Shown: in pieces, positions 36,020 through 43,166 of the stretch
Layout: every line of letters starts with the position of its first letter
How positions within the stretch are numbered: the stretch's first letter is position 1
The notes under the pieces: generated by a model
The model's input: the letters and a program-made list of their open reading frames with translations, nothing else
Databases searched by the model: none
What the model was told of the DNA's origin: nothing
Assembly (NCBI GenBank): GCA_963725415.1
Contig: CAVRZY010000266.1
Coordinates: 1 to 64,000, forward strand
DNA: 64,000 bases
Direction: 5' to 3'
Source of the DNA: CAVRZY01 sp963725415
GTDB lineage: Bacteria; Acidobacteriota; Terriglobia; Bryobacterales; Bryobacteraceae
Position numbers and translations under genes: made by a program

Positions 36020-37562
36020 ATGTCCGAGAAAGTAGCGGTATTTGACACGACGCTGAGAGACGGCGAGCAGGCGGCCGGAACCCGGCTCGGAAGCAGAGAG
36101 AAACTGACCATCGCCCGGCAGTTGGCCCGGCTGAACGTGGACATCATCGAGGCCGGTTATCCCGCGTCTTCGCCGGAAGACTTCGAGGCCGTCCAGCTGA
36201 TCTCTCAGGAGATCGAGGGCCCCGTCATCTGCGCCTTGTCGCGGGCGGTGGCCAGCGACATCGAGGCTTGCGGCAAGGCGCTGGCCAAAGCCAAGCGGCC
36301 GCGCATCCACACCGGGATCGGCGTCTCGGACATCCATATCCTGGGCAAGTTCAGGGACGAAAAGTACGGGAAGACCCTGGCTGAGAAGAAGGTCAAGATC
36401 GTGCAGATGGCGGTCGACGCGGTCAAGCTCGCCAGGCAGTACGCCGACGATGTCGAGTTCTACGCCGAAGACGCCGGCCGCGCCGATCCCGCTTACCTGT
36501 TCGAAATGCTTCAGGCGGCCATCGAAGCCGGAGCCACGCGTGGTCAATATTCCCGATACCACCGGCTACACCGTGCCGGAGCAATTCGGCGCTCTGATTC
36601 GGGCCATCCGGGAGAAGGTGCCGAACATCGCTCGGGCGACCATCAGCGTCCACTGCCACAACGATCTGGGACTGGCGGTGGCCAACACGCTGGCCGGCGT
36701 GCGCAACGGCGCCCGCCAGGTGGAAGGCACCATCAACGGGATCGGCGAAAGGGCCGGCAACGCGGCGCTGGAAGAGGTGGTGATGGCCATCCGCACGCGC
36801 GGCGACTACTTCGGAGTGCACACCGAGCATCGAGGCCCGCGAGTTCTGCCGAACCAGCCGCCTGGTTTCCGACATGCTCGGAATCGCGGTTCCGCCCAAC
36901 AAGGCGGTCGTGGGAGGCAACGCCTTCTCCCACAGCTCGGGAATTCACGTGGATGGATTTCTGAAGGACCGCGAGACTTACGAGATCATGCGTCCCGAAG
37001 ACGTGGGCTTCTCGGAAAGCCGCGTGGTGCTGACGGCGCGCACGGGACGCCACGGCCTGCGCGACCGGCTCAAGAAACTCGGATACACGCTCTCGCAGGA
37101 GGAACTGAACCAGACCTACCAGCGATTCCTGATGGTGGCGGACAAGAAGCAGGAGGTTTTCGACGAGGACCTCATCGCCATCCTCCACGACGAGATCCAT
37201 CCGGTTCCGGAAATCTACCAGCTCGACTATCTGCATGTCTACAGCGGCACCTCGGCCATACCGACGGCCACCGTGAGGGTGCGCGTCAAAGACGAGATCA
37301 GCGCAGGGCGCTGCCGTGGGAGACGGCCCCGTGGATGCGGCCTGCAAGGCCATCTCCGCAGGTAACGAAGAGCTCCGCCAAGCTGGTGCGATACGAGATC
37401 CGGGCGGTGACCAGCGGCACGGAAGCGATGGGCGAGGTCACCGTGCAGCTTGAAGAAGGAGGCCGGAAAGTCATGGGGCGAGGCGCCTCGACCGACGTGA
37501 TCGAAGCCAGCGCCAAAGCTTACATCGACGGCCTCAACAAGCTGGCCAGTCTGGGACAGTAA
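36020..37562 (+). CDS. leuA: 2-isopropylmalate synthase (four frameshifts)
   Basis: First committed enzyme of leucine synthesis, about 515 residues. The N-terminus VAVFDTTLRDGEQAAGTRLGSREKL is the HMGL-like catalytic signature. After frame breaks near 36540, 36828, 37305 and 37365, one can follow VVNIPDTTGYTVPEQFGALI, ISVHCHNDLGLAVANTLAG with NGIGERAGNAALEEVVMAI, then GGNAFSHSSGIHVDGFLKD and the C-terminal regulatory LeuA_dimer domain (VRYEIRAVTSGTEAMGEVTVQLEEGG). All catalytic motifs are present, so the breaks are more likely sequencing errors. A GTG one codon upstream is an alternative start. Confidence 0.92.
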
Positions 37563-37626
37563 GGGCGGATGGGGCACATCTGAGTAAAGGCGACGTCCGT
37601 GATGCGCCGGAGGCGCGGCGGGTTCT

Positions 37627-38010
37627 CTACCAGGTCAGGAGGCGGAGCCCGCTGACAGCCCGGAAGTGCTGATCACGGCTTACCAGTGGCGAGCGATGCT
37701 CTCGCGCCAGGGCCGCAATCCAGACGTCATTGCTGGGGATGGGAAACCCCGCCGCCTTCAACTCGCGGCGGATATCGGCGTAGCGCCGGGCCGTCTCCTC
37801 CCCGATGAGCAGCAGATCAAACAGCGGGAGGTTCGCCCTGAGCCATTGTTCGTACCGCTCCCTAAGCCGGGATTGGTGAATGCCATAGAGAAACTCGCCG
37901 AGCGCGATGACCGGGATAGCGAGGTTCACTTCGCTTTCGATGACGGGCAACAGTTTCTTGTCGCCGTCGGCGAAAGCCGACAGGGCGTTGGTATCGAGAA
38001 TCACCGCCAC
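37627..38010 (-). CDS. vapC: PIN-domain toxin VapC
   Basis: A 127-residue PIN ribonuclease of the VapC type. Catalytic residues: Asp in AVILDTNALSAFADG, Glu in IPVIALGEFLYGIH, Asp in FPIPSNDVWIAALA and Asp in PLVSRDQHFRAV. Starts inside the end of the vapB gene (10-bp overlap), the usual coupling. Appears intact. It is the last gene of a stretch of two tandem antitoxin-toxin operons on the minus strand. Confidence 0.9.
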   Translation of the reverse strand: MAVILDTNALSAFADGDKKLLPVIESEVNLAIPVIALGEFLYGIHQSRLRERYEQWLRANLPLFDLLLIGEETARRYADIRRELKAAGFPIPSNDVWIAALAREHRSPLVSRDQHFRAVSGLRLLTW

Positions 38011-38255
38011 TCCTCGTCGTCGATGCGCTCGAATTCCTCCGCCACGACGCGCTCCAGCCGCCTAGTCTCACGATGGAGTTCCCGCAGCCCGCCAAACGCC
38101 CGCATCCACGGCTTCTCCATTGGGCCGCCGGCCCTTGGTCGAAGCCGTTGGCTGAGCGCCTGGGCGAAGAAGTCCTTCAAGGACAGGCCTTGTTGCGCGG
38201 CGGCTGCCTTGGCTTGGCGGAACAGGGGGTCGGGAATCTCGACCGTGGTCTTCAT
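38001..38255 (-). CDS. vapB: antitoxin VapB (ribbon-helix-helix)
   Basis: An 84-residue antitoxin starting MKTTVEIPDPLFRQAKAAAAQQGLSLKDFFAQALSQRL, a classic ribbon-helix-helix N-terminus that binds the operon operator as a dimer, with an acidic C-terminal tail (LERVVAEEFERIDDEEWR) for toxin neutralisation. The start is set by homology-like content; the longer frame upstream is the end of the neighbouring region. A DNA fragment similar to codons for QQGLSLKDFFAQAL recurs at 39059-39106. Confidence 0.88.
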   Translation of the reverse strand: MKTTVEIPDPLFRQAKAAAAQQGLSLKDFFAQALSQRLRPRAGGPMEKPWMRAFGGLRELHRETRRLERVVAEEFERIDDEEWR

Positions 38256-38351
38256 GCTCCCATTTTCCCATAAATACGGTAGGAGGTGGGAACGCAGGCC
38301 GGCAGAGGACTTCGACCGCACGGCCGCCCTCCTGTGGAAGTTCTTGGTCTG

Positions 38352-38621
38352 CTAAGCGTGCGGCTGGATCGTGAGCACTCCCGACAGCGTGTCGCTGACC
38401 GAAGCCCACTGGGCCACACTGTCAAAGAACGCCTGATAGAAGGCAACCTCGTCCACGAGACCGTGATATACGGGGATAGGCAGGACCTCAAGTTTGACGA
38501 AATCGCTGGACACGAACTCGCGGGCGGGATCATCGGGGATTTCCATCGCCTTCTGTGCCTGGGGTGCCTGCCCTCGCGCACCAGCAATGAGGATACTGGC
38601 GTCAACGAAGGTCCGAATCAC
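38352..38621 (-). CDS. PIN-domain toxin, probably truncated
   Basis: An 89-residue frame beginning MIRTFVDASILIAGARGQ, with EFVSSDFVKLEVLPIPVYHGLVDEVAFYQAFFDSVAQWASVSDTL. This is the first two-thirds of a PIN domain (first Asp in VDASILI, Glu in KLEVLP). The expected C-terminal third with the second pair of acidic residues is missing; the frame ends in SGVLTIQPHA. Probably inactive. It starts 7 bp after the antitoxin stop. Confidence 0.65.
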   Translation of the reverse strand: MIRTFVDASILIAGARGQAPQAQKAMEIPDDPAREFVSSDFVKLEVLPIPVYHGLVDEVAFYQAFFDSVAQWASVSDTLSGVLTIQPHA

Positions 38622-38627
38622 GGCCGG

Positions 38628-38882
38628 TTATGCTCGTTCGCCTCTTCGCGCAACGACCTCAGCCGCGATCTGGTCCCAGTTCAGCAACGGAAGGCCTGAC
38701 CCCACATTCCTCCCGCGGATGTCCCAAAGTCGGCGCCCCAGTTCGGTCCTAGGCGCGGTCGGCACGAGGGGGGCTTCGTCACCTCCGCCCGGTTCGTTCT
38801 TCGGGTCTACCGTGAGGGGTGTAAATGCCTCCGCAGCGCCTCCCGGAAGTGTCGCCAGCCGTTCCTTGTCCGACCTCACCAT
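38628..38882 (-). CDS. antitoxin partner of the truncated PIN toxin
   Basis: An 84-residue protein with C-terminal ELGRRLWDIRGRNVGSGLPLLNWDQIAAEVVARRGE, the toxin-binding helix pattern (LGRRLWEIR-x-I-x-SG-x-PLL-WD-I) found in small antitoxins encoded before PIN genes. The N-terminal half is low complexity. It leads the tandem: antitoxin, truncated PIN, vapB, vapC. Confidence 0.62.
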   Translation of the reverse strand: MVRSDKERLATLPGGAAEAFTPLTVDPKNEPGGGDEAPLVPTAPRTELGRRLWDIRGRNVGSGLPLLNWDQIAAEVVARRGERA

Positions 38883-39058
38883 CGTCAGCCTTTCCGCCCG
38901 ATGCGCCTGCTCACTCCGAGCCCCTTCGGCTCACCCTCTATTCTAGCCCGGCTTTTCATGCGAGGGTGAGGCAACCCTTGCCCGCGGCCGAAACGGCAGC
39001 GCCTCCGCGTTGCCTGCTAGGGGCTACTCCAGCCCTCGCGCTCTGGCCAGGGCAGGGC

Positions 39059-39106
39059 GGAGCGCCTGGACGAAGAAGTGCTTCAAGGACACGCCTTGCT
39101 GGTTGC
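39059..39106 (-). pseudogene. vapB antitoxin fragment
   Basis: On the minus strand the segment encodes NQQGVSLKHFFVQAL, nearly the same as QQGLSLKDFFAQAL in the intact VapB at 38001-38255. At DNA level roughly 40 bases are closely similar between 38155-38200 and 39059-39106. No start or downstream toxin is present. The surrounding 38883-39250 contains nothing else I can identify. Confidence 0.55.
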
Positions 39107-39251
39107 TGGACAGGGGAGGCCTTCGGGTGCATTGTCAGGGGACGGTGAGCGGGGCGGCGCGGGGGCCCCGTGAGGCCTACGGGAATACCCGCCGACAGCG
39201 TAGAGACCATCTCGCAACCGGGCTGAAAACTGGCGAGGCTCTGAAATTGTC

Positions 39252-39280
39252 TTGACATATTCAAAGAACAGCGTTAGACT
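39252..39280 (+). promoter_or_regulatory. sigma-70-type promoter
   Basis: TTGACA at 39252-39257, a 17-base spacer and TAGACT at 39275-39280: a perfect -35 and a good -10. Transcription would begin near 39287, about 100 bases before the ATG of the hypothetical gene at 39387. This is the best promoter by eye in the window. Confidence 0.65.
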
Positions 39281-39386
39281 CATGTATTTCGAATACCATC
39301 CCGTGCACTTTGAGCAAGTGGACTGAGTTGCAGCTTGCGTCTCACGCTATTTCGTGCGGCTTTGGCCGTAAGATCCGGAGATCCGA

Positions 39387-39767
39387 ATGTTGAAGTATGT
39401 CAATCCGAAGACGAAGGTCAGCATCGAGCTGAGCAGTTTGACGGACAGCGAGAGGGCGTTCTACGAGAAGGCAGTAAGACAGTTCCAGCGGAATGTGGAT
39501 TGGGTGTCGTTTGATGAGTTTCTCTTTAGCCCAAAATCGCCGATTTACGCTCGGCGACGTTCCCATCTGGAGGTGCTAAGGCACCCCTTGTATCTGGCCC
39601 TAAGGGACATGTGGCTACAGTTGGGTCTCCAGCAGGGAATGATCGCTCGCCAGAAAGAGGTCAGACCGGCGGTCCGCCGCCGTGTGACGTCTGTGGCTCG
39701 ATCGAGCTCGAGGCGGCGCGCTCGACCGGCTCCGGACCTGCCGGTCGCGGCCGGTGTCAGGTCTTGA
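39387..39767 (+). CDS. hypothetical protein
   Basis: A 126-residue protein starting MLKYVNPKTKVSIELSSLTD, with SPKSPIYARRRSHLEVLRHPLYLALRDMWLQLGLQQG in the middle and a very basic C-terminus (VRRRVTSVARSSSRRRARPAP). GGAG seven bases before the ATG and a strong promoter upstream support translation. I do not recognise a family. The stop overlaps the TTG start of the next gene (TTGA), implying coupling. The basic tail suggests nucleic acid binding, but this is only inference. Confidence 0.6.
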   Translation: MLKYVNPKTKVSIELSSLTDSERAFYEKAVRQFQRNVDWVSFDEFLFSPKSPIYARRRSHLEVLRHPLYLALRDMWLQLGLQQGMIARQKEVRPAVRRRVTSVARSSSRRRARPAPDLPVAAGVRS

Positions 39768-39967
39768 GCCGGGGTGGGAAAAGACCAGGCGCTGGCAGGC
39801 CGCCCAAGAGTGGAACGGTGCGGCGGAGTGTAACCTGGCGGTTGCCGATTCATGTTCTGACCCGGATCTACGCGCGGGCAGAGGTCGAAGGCACCACGGT
39901 TAGCGCCTGGGTCGAGAGGGCGCTGTGGAGGGCGGCAAGCTCTCGGATTAGGGGCAAGCCTAGCTGA
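39764..39967 (+). CDS. small putative DNA-binding protein (ribbon-helix-helix-like)
   Basis: A 67-residue protein, starting at TTG: LSRGGKRPGAGRPPKSGTVRR, then SVTWRLPIHVLTRIYARAEVEGTTVSAWVERALWRA. The GAGRPPK segment is an AT-hook-like/phage-type motif and the strand-helix-helix that follows resembles a ribbon-helix-helix fold. Overlap of its start with the preceding stop suggests that the two proteins are made together. Its 3' end overlaps the convergent cassette frame by 8 bp. Confidence 0.55.
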   Translation: MSRGGKRPGAGRPPKSGTVRRSVTWRLPIHVLTRIYARAEVEGTTVSAWVERALWRAASSRIRGKPS

Positions 39968-40307
39968 TCGTTGATCGCCTCTTGGCGGGAGCGACTGGTT
40001 TCCGGTTCCAGGGCGTGCGCCGCGGAAGCGCCACAGCAGCCGCGGGGCGATCCAGCCTCTGCGGAGTGACGCGCTTGTTCAGCGGGCTTGGTGTTGGGAC
40101 GGATGAGGCCGTCGTGGGCGGCATGACGACCGGTTGTGAGCTGCTGGCTTGCCGAAGAATGAGTTCCTCCATCATCGCACTGGCTGCACATTCCGGCGTT
40201 TCAGACACTTGCATCACGGTGACCCCGACTGGTTGAGAGGCGCGTTCAGCGTCCATTACGCGGCCGCCGGCCAGATGGTTGTGGGGAATACGCGTTCTTG
40301 GTGCCAT
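39960..40307 (-). CDS. hypothetical protein, possible last integron cassette gene
   Basis: A 115-residue frame starting MAPRTRIPHNHLAGGRVMDAERASQPVGV. No family recognised; composition is proline- and alanine-rich in the second half. The reason to list it is context: its ATG comes 8 bases after the core site of an attC-like element (40316-40322), with GGAG in between, the normal position of a cassette gene. No attC follows its stop, so the cassette may be incomplete or this may not be a gene. Confidence 0.4.
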   Translation of the reverse strand: MAPRTRIPHNHLAGGRVMDAERASQPVGVTVMQVSETPECAASAMMEELILRQASSSQPVVMPPTTASSVPTPSPLNKRVTPQRLDRPAAAVALPRRTPWNRKPVAPAKRRSTIS

Positions 40308-40315
40308 GCTCCAGG

Positions 40316-40409
40316 AGCTAACGCCGGGCGTCAGCTGCGGCGGGCGGGCGGGACCTCTCGATCTGCCGCGGGCCCTCCACCGGCCGCCAGGTGCAGGCCG
40401 TAGTTAGAC
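40316..40409 (-). other. attC: attC-like integron recombination site
   Basis: Read on the minus strand: R'' GTCTAAC (perfect RYYYAAC), about 80 bases with GC-rich complementary segments, then R' GTTAGCT (one mismatch to GTTRRRY). Size 94 bp. It begins 8 bases after the stop of the EVE-nuclease gene. The inner L'/L'' pairing (CGGCCTGCACC against CAGCTGACGCCCGG) is weaker than in the two other sites. Confidence 0.6.
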
Positions 40410-40417
40410 CAATGGGT

Positions 40418-41524
40418 TCACTCTTCAGCTTCTTCCTCATAGTCGTCGAGAACGGTTTCCTTGAGGTGCGCCAAGTTTGGCTGCTGTCCCAGCTCGCGCA
40501 CGCCGTCGTACGACAGGTAGGTACAACTCTCGGAGAGCGGCCCGCGTTCTAGCAGCGAAAACACGGGGCGACGGAGTTCCTGGAGGACCTTCTCGCGTCG
40601 GGCGACGGGCGCGACAATGTGGAGCCTGATGTCCATGTTCGGCTGGAGTGCAAGAAGGTCGGCCATGCGAAGGATCCCCGAGTAGACCGAGGTCGTGTGT
40701 TCGACCTCGAAAGCCCTTCGGATTGACCTGCCCTTCAGCCAAAGTACGTCTATTTGCTCGATGGTTTTCAGTGTAGTCTCATCGTAGTTAAGCGGTAGGC
40801 GCTCCAAGGGAGGTGCATGGTCGCCTTTCCATTCAGCGAGAACTGCGGGGCGATCCGCTCGCGGAATCCAGACCTGCATACCCATCCGAGCACCAATCTC
40901 CGCAAGGAGAGCCTGGATCTGAATCGACTCGCGAACCTCGGCCTGTGCGGGCCTTTCTGCGCTGATTTCCTGGTCTCTGTCCTCGGGTACCGCGACGGTC
41001 ACGTCCTTGTCAACACGCCGAACCGTGTGCGTCGCGAGCTTGTGGAAGTCGCCCGGATCAACCGGGTACGTCTTCCCTCCCCGGCTCTGTTCGAGGAGCA
41101 CAGACTCGAGCAAGCGGCCATCGTCTTCAGTGAGCTCCACAAGGCTCGTGCGGACTCTGCCGGTCCAGGTGGGAGTCCCCCTTGTCTGACCCCGCGTGAA
41201 GGAAAGCCGATTCCATACCGCGTCTTCGTAAATGGGGACCGCCCTGTCTACCGGCAACCACACAAGCGGCCTGACGCGGAAGCGGATCACGAATGGGTCA
41301 CTTTCGGGGTAAAAGATGGGCTTGTCATCCTGGAAAGGGCCTTCAAGTACTTCGAGCAGCCCAAACCATCTCGACAGCTTCGTCATGTAGCAGACGAGTC
41401 TATCCCCGGGCCTGATGCGTTCGGCCGCGTTCTTGTGGCGCCTTCGGAAACCAGACACCGACTGATCGGATCGACGAAACGCCTCATAGGTTTCCGGGCT
41501 GAAGAGATCGAGAAAGTAACCCAT
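40418..41524 (-). CDS. EVE domain-nuclease fusion, putative modification-dependent restriction protein (cassette gene)
   Basis: A 368-residue protein. Residues 1-145 (MGYFLDLFSPETYEAFRRSD, NAAERIRPGDRLVCYMTKLSRWFGLLEVLEG, YPESDPFVIRFRVRPLVWL) look like an EVE/PUA-like domain, a fold that in known proteins recognises modified bases in DNA or RNA. After a linker, residues 200-310 include IDVLWLKGRSIRRAFEVEHTTSVYSGILRMADLL, with Asp259, Glu273, Glu275 and His276 arranged like a PD-(D/E)xK-type core in which the lysine position is not lysine. I infer a type IV-like restriction function. It is flanked by attC-like sites on both sides and appears intact. Confidence 0.7.
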   Translation of the reverse strand: MGYFLDLFSPETYEAFRRSDQSVSGFRRRHKNAAERIRPGDRLVCYMTKLSRWFGLLEVLEGPFQDDKPIFYPESDPFVIRFRVRPLVWLPVDRAVPIYEDAVWNRLSFTRGQTRGTPTWTGRVRTSLVELTEDDGRLLESVLLEQSRGGKTYPVDPGDFHKLATHTVRRVDKDVTVAVPEDRDQEISAERPAQAEVRESIQIQALLAEIGARMGMQVWIPRADRPAVLAEWKGDHAPPLERLPLNYDETTLKTIEQIDVLWLKGRSIRRAFEVEHTTSVYSGILRMADLLALQPNMDIRLHIVAPVARREKVLQELRRPVFSLLERGPLSESCTYLSYDGVRELGQQPNLAHLKETVLDDYEEEAEE

Positions 41525-41545
41525 GGCTCCTACAAACAGGTACTC

Positions 41546-41605
41546 GCTTAACGGCTGGCGTCAGCCGCGCTGTCTTTCAGCGTGGGCTGCACGCCATTGT
41601 TGGGC
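41546..41605 (-). other. attC: attC integron recombination site
   Basis: On the minus strand: R'' GCCCAAC at 41605-41599 (perfect RYYYAAC), L'' GGCGTGCAGCC, a short loop region, L' GGCTGACGCC, and R' GTTAAGC at 41552-41546 (perfect GTTRRRY). L'' pairs with L' except for one extra G, the extrahelical base that is the hallmark of attC folding and that fixes the orientation as minus. Length 60 bp. It lies between two minus-strand genes, as expected for cassettes. Confidence 0.85.
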
Positions 41606-41639
41606 GCGACTCCGATTCTTGCCGATCCTCTCCACCTTG

Positions 41640-42302
41640 TCAGCGCACCGAAGCCTGGCTTTGGGCAGGGACCGCCCGCTTTTCGAGCCTCTCCGGCCAG
41701 TGGTCAACGAGCTCCGGTCGGACTATACCTTTCTTTATCCAGTCCTTCTGGATTGGCATCAGCCGATCCGTGACGAGAGCATCCGCTCTCTGCACAAGGC
41801 CGTGGTCATACAGGCCTGCCGCAAATGAGTAGGCAACAAGCAACCCCGCTTCATATGCGCTGTACTTCTCAGCCCATGCGATATCAAGAACGTTCAGTAA
41901 CTTGAAGAACCCCGCCTCTTCCATATCGATGCCAAACGCTGGTAGCAACGCCGCAACGTCACCATTAAACCGCCTGCGCCGATTGAAAAACACGCCGCTC
42001 GCCTTTCCTTGGTTGGTGGCAGCGGTGCCGGACGCAAGCCATCGTGCCATGAGCAGCACCCCCCAAGAAAACTTGCCCACCCAGGGATGGACAGACTCCA
42101 TGATAAGCTTTGCAATGCACGTGGCGAAGAGTAGTGACGTGAGTGCAACCAGTAACCACGAACCATACCGCATGGAGCGGCTCCGCCATCCAAGGGGAAC
42201 GTTCCACGGAGCTGTGGCTCCCCAGAATATGCAGGAATGCCGCCACTTCCCGACTACGAAGGCGATGCATCCGCAAACCAACCCGACGATAAGTAGTCCC
42301 AC
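41640..42302 (-). CDS. hypothetical membrane protein (cassette gene)
   Basis: A 220-residue protein starting at GTG directly after the attC core site and an AGGAGG. The first residues form a transmembrane helix (MGLLIVGLVCGCIAFVVG); a second helix follows (YGSWLLVALTSLLFATCIAKLI). The rest (ALLPAFGIDMEEAGFFKLLNVLDIAWAEKYS, YSFAAGLYDHGLVQRADALV) is soluble-looking. No family recognised. Position between two attC sites marks it as an integron cassette gene. Confidence 0.65.
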   Translation of the reverse strand: MGLLIVGLVCGCIAFVVGKWRHSCIFWGATAPWNVPLGWRSRSMRYGSWLLVALTSLLFATCIAKLIMESVHPWVGKFSWGVLLMARWLASGTAATNQGKASGVFFNRRRRFNGDVAALLPAFGIDMEEAGFFKLLNVLDIAWAEKYSAYEAGLLVAYSFAAGLYDHGLVQRADALVTDRLMPIQKDWIKKGIVRPELVDHWPERLEKRAVPAQSQASVR

Positions 42303-42308
42303 ACTCCC

Positions 42309-42381
42309 TCCTAACGCGCGCGCTCAGCGGCCGACGTGCCAGCATCGCGAGCACGTGATCCGCTGCAACGCGATGCTAGGT
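42309..42381 (-). other. attC: attC-like integron recombination site
   Basis: On the minus strand: ACCTAGC (one mismatch to RYYYAAC), L'' CGCGTTGCAGCGG, loop, L' CCGCTGAGCGCG and GTTAGGA (one mismatch to GTTRRRY). L''/L' pair with an unpaired G in TGCAG, the same extrahelical position as in the site at 41546-41605. Inner CACGTGC/GCACGT also pairs. Length 73 bp. It follows a gene stop by 9 bp and precedes the next GTG by 6 bp. Confidence 0.78.
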
Positions 42382-42390
42382 CGCGCCGGC

Positions 42391-42798
42391 TCAAAGCCCC
42401 AAGGCAAACAGCAGAAGCACCGTTGCTCCAACCTCCGCGATTACGAACATGCCACGGTCGATCCGCTCGACGACCGTCTGCTCGTTCCAGCTCTGGATGG
42501 CCCATCCACCGCGACCCAGGGTCGCGGTTAGCGCCACGTTGGCAGCAGCGACCCTAAGCCAATTCCGCGCCGTATTTGGAAACGAGCCTGCGAGGTACTG
42601 CACCGCTAAAACTCCGGCGGTGCAGCCAAGAACAAGCAAAAAGGACCTCCAGAACCGTGCCCGAAGGATGGCCACACGATCGCGGAACTCATCCGGTGCC
42701 CCGAGCTCCTGAAACCACCGACCGCCAAGCCAGAAAAATAGCTCCGCGGAGAAGTAGACGATCAGGCCAAGGAACAGAATTTTGATCGACTTAGCCAT
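42391..42798 (-). CDS. hypothetical membrane protein (cassette gene)
   Basis: A 135-residue protein starting MAKSIKILFLGLIVYFSAELFFWLGG, with a GGAGG in front; a start seven codons upstream (TTG) is possible. Four hydrophobic segments are visible (KILFLGLIVYFSAELFFWL, SFLLVLGCTAGVLAVQYLAG, AAANVALTATLG, AEVGATVLLLFALGL). No family recognised. Its 5' side carries a GTTAGGT core site at 42837-42843 and its 3' side an attC-like site, so it is the first cassette of the array. Confidence 0.62.
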   Translation of the reverse strand: MAKSIKILFLGLIVYFSAELFFWLGGRWFQELGAPDEFRDRVAILRARFWRSFLLVLGCTAGVLAVQYLAGSFPNTARNWLRVAAANVALTATLGRGGWAIQSWNEQTVVERIDRGMFVIAEVGATVLLLFALGL

Positions 42799-42836
42799 CG
42801 ATATCGATTGGACCTCCAAATCGACACGGGGGACGC

Positions 42837-42843
42837 GACCTAA
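42837..42843 (-). other. integron core site (GTTRRRY), upstream boundary of the cassette array
   Basis: Minus strand GTTAGGT, a perfect GTTRRRY, lies 38 bases before the first cassette gene start. It is preceded by the small palindrome TTATGC-GCATAA at 42851-42868. Whether it is the end of another attC or of an attI site cannot be told; no integrase gene is seen. Confidence 0.5.
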
Positions 42844-42974
42844 CGAGTGATTATGCAGACCCGCATAAAACGGCTCCCGGCCGGCCTAAGACGGAACCGC
42901 CGGTGGCGAGGCGCAGTGGCAACTGCTTCCAATATAACGACTTCGGTTCCATTCGACAATTTGCCCCCAGAATC

Positions 42975-43000
42975 TTATGCGGACCGGCCGGTCCGCATAA
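42975..43000. repeat. perfect 26-bp palindrome TTATGCGGACC...
   Basis: Bases 42975-43000 read the same on both strands, with arms TTATGCGGACCGG. A related, shorter palindrome (TTATGC-AGACCC-GCATAA) is at 42851-42868. They bound a roughly 106-bp segment next to the cassette array. The length and perfection exceed what is expected by chance; it may be a recombinase or regulator binding site. Confidence 0.65.
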
Positions 43001-43166
43001 TTCCCCCGCTCCCGGCTCGGGGAACCTGCCGCGTCCGCTTGTGCCGGCTGTGAACCCCTTGTCCGCCACGGTTTGGCCTCCAGAAATCCTGGCACTGGCT
43101 ACTGGGACACCATTTATCATGGTCCCGCTGAATTCAGAAGTCAATGGCGCGCCAATTGAGATGGGC

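Noticed and set aside
32749..37562. Programmed ribosomal frameshifting as the reason for the broken genes
   Set aside because: Breaks are numerous per gene, occur at many different positions without slippery-site patterns and hit unrelated families; sequence error is simpler.
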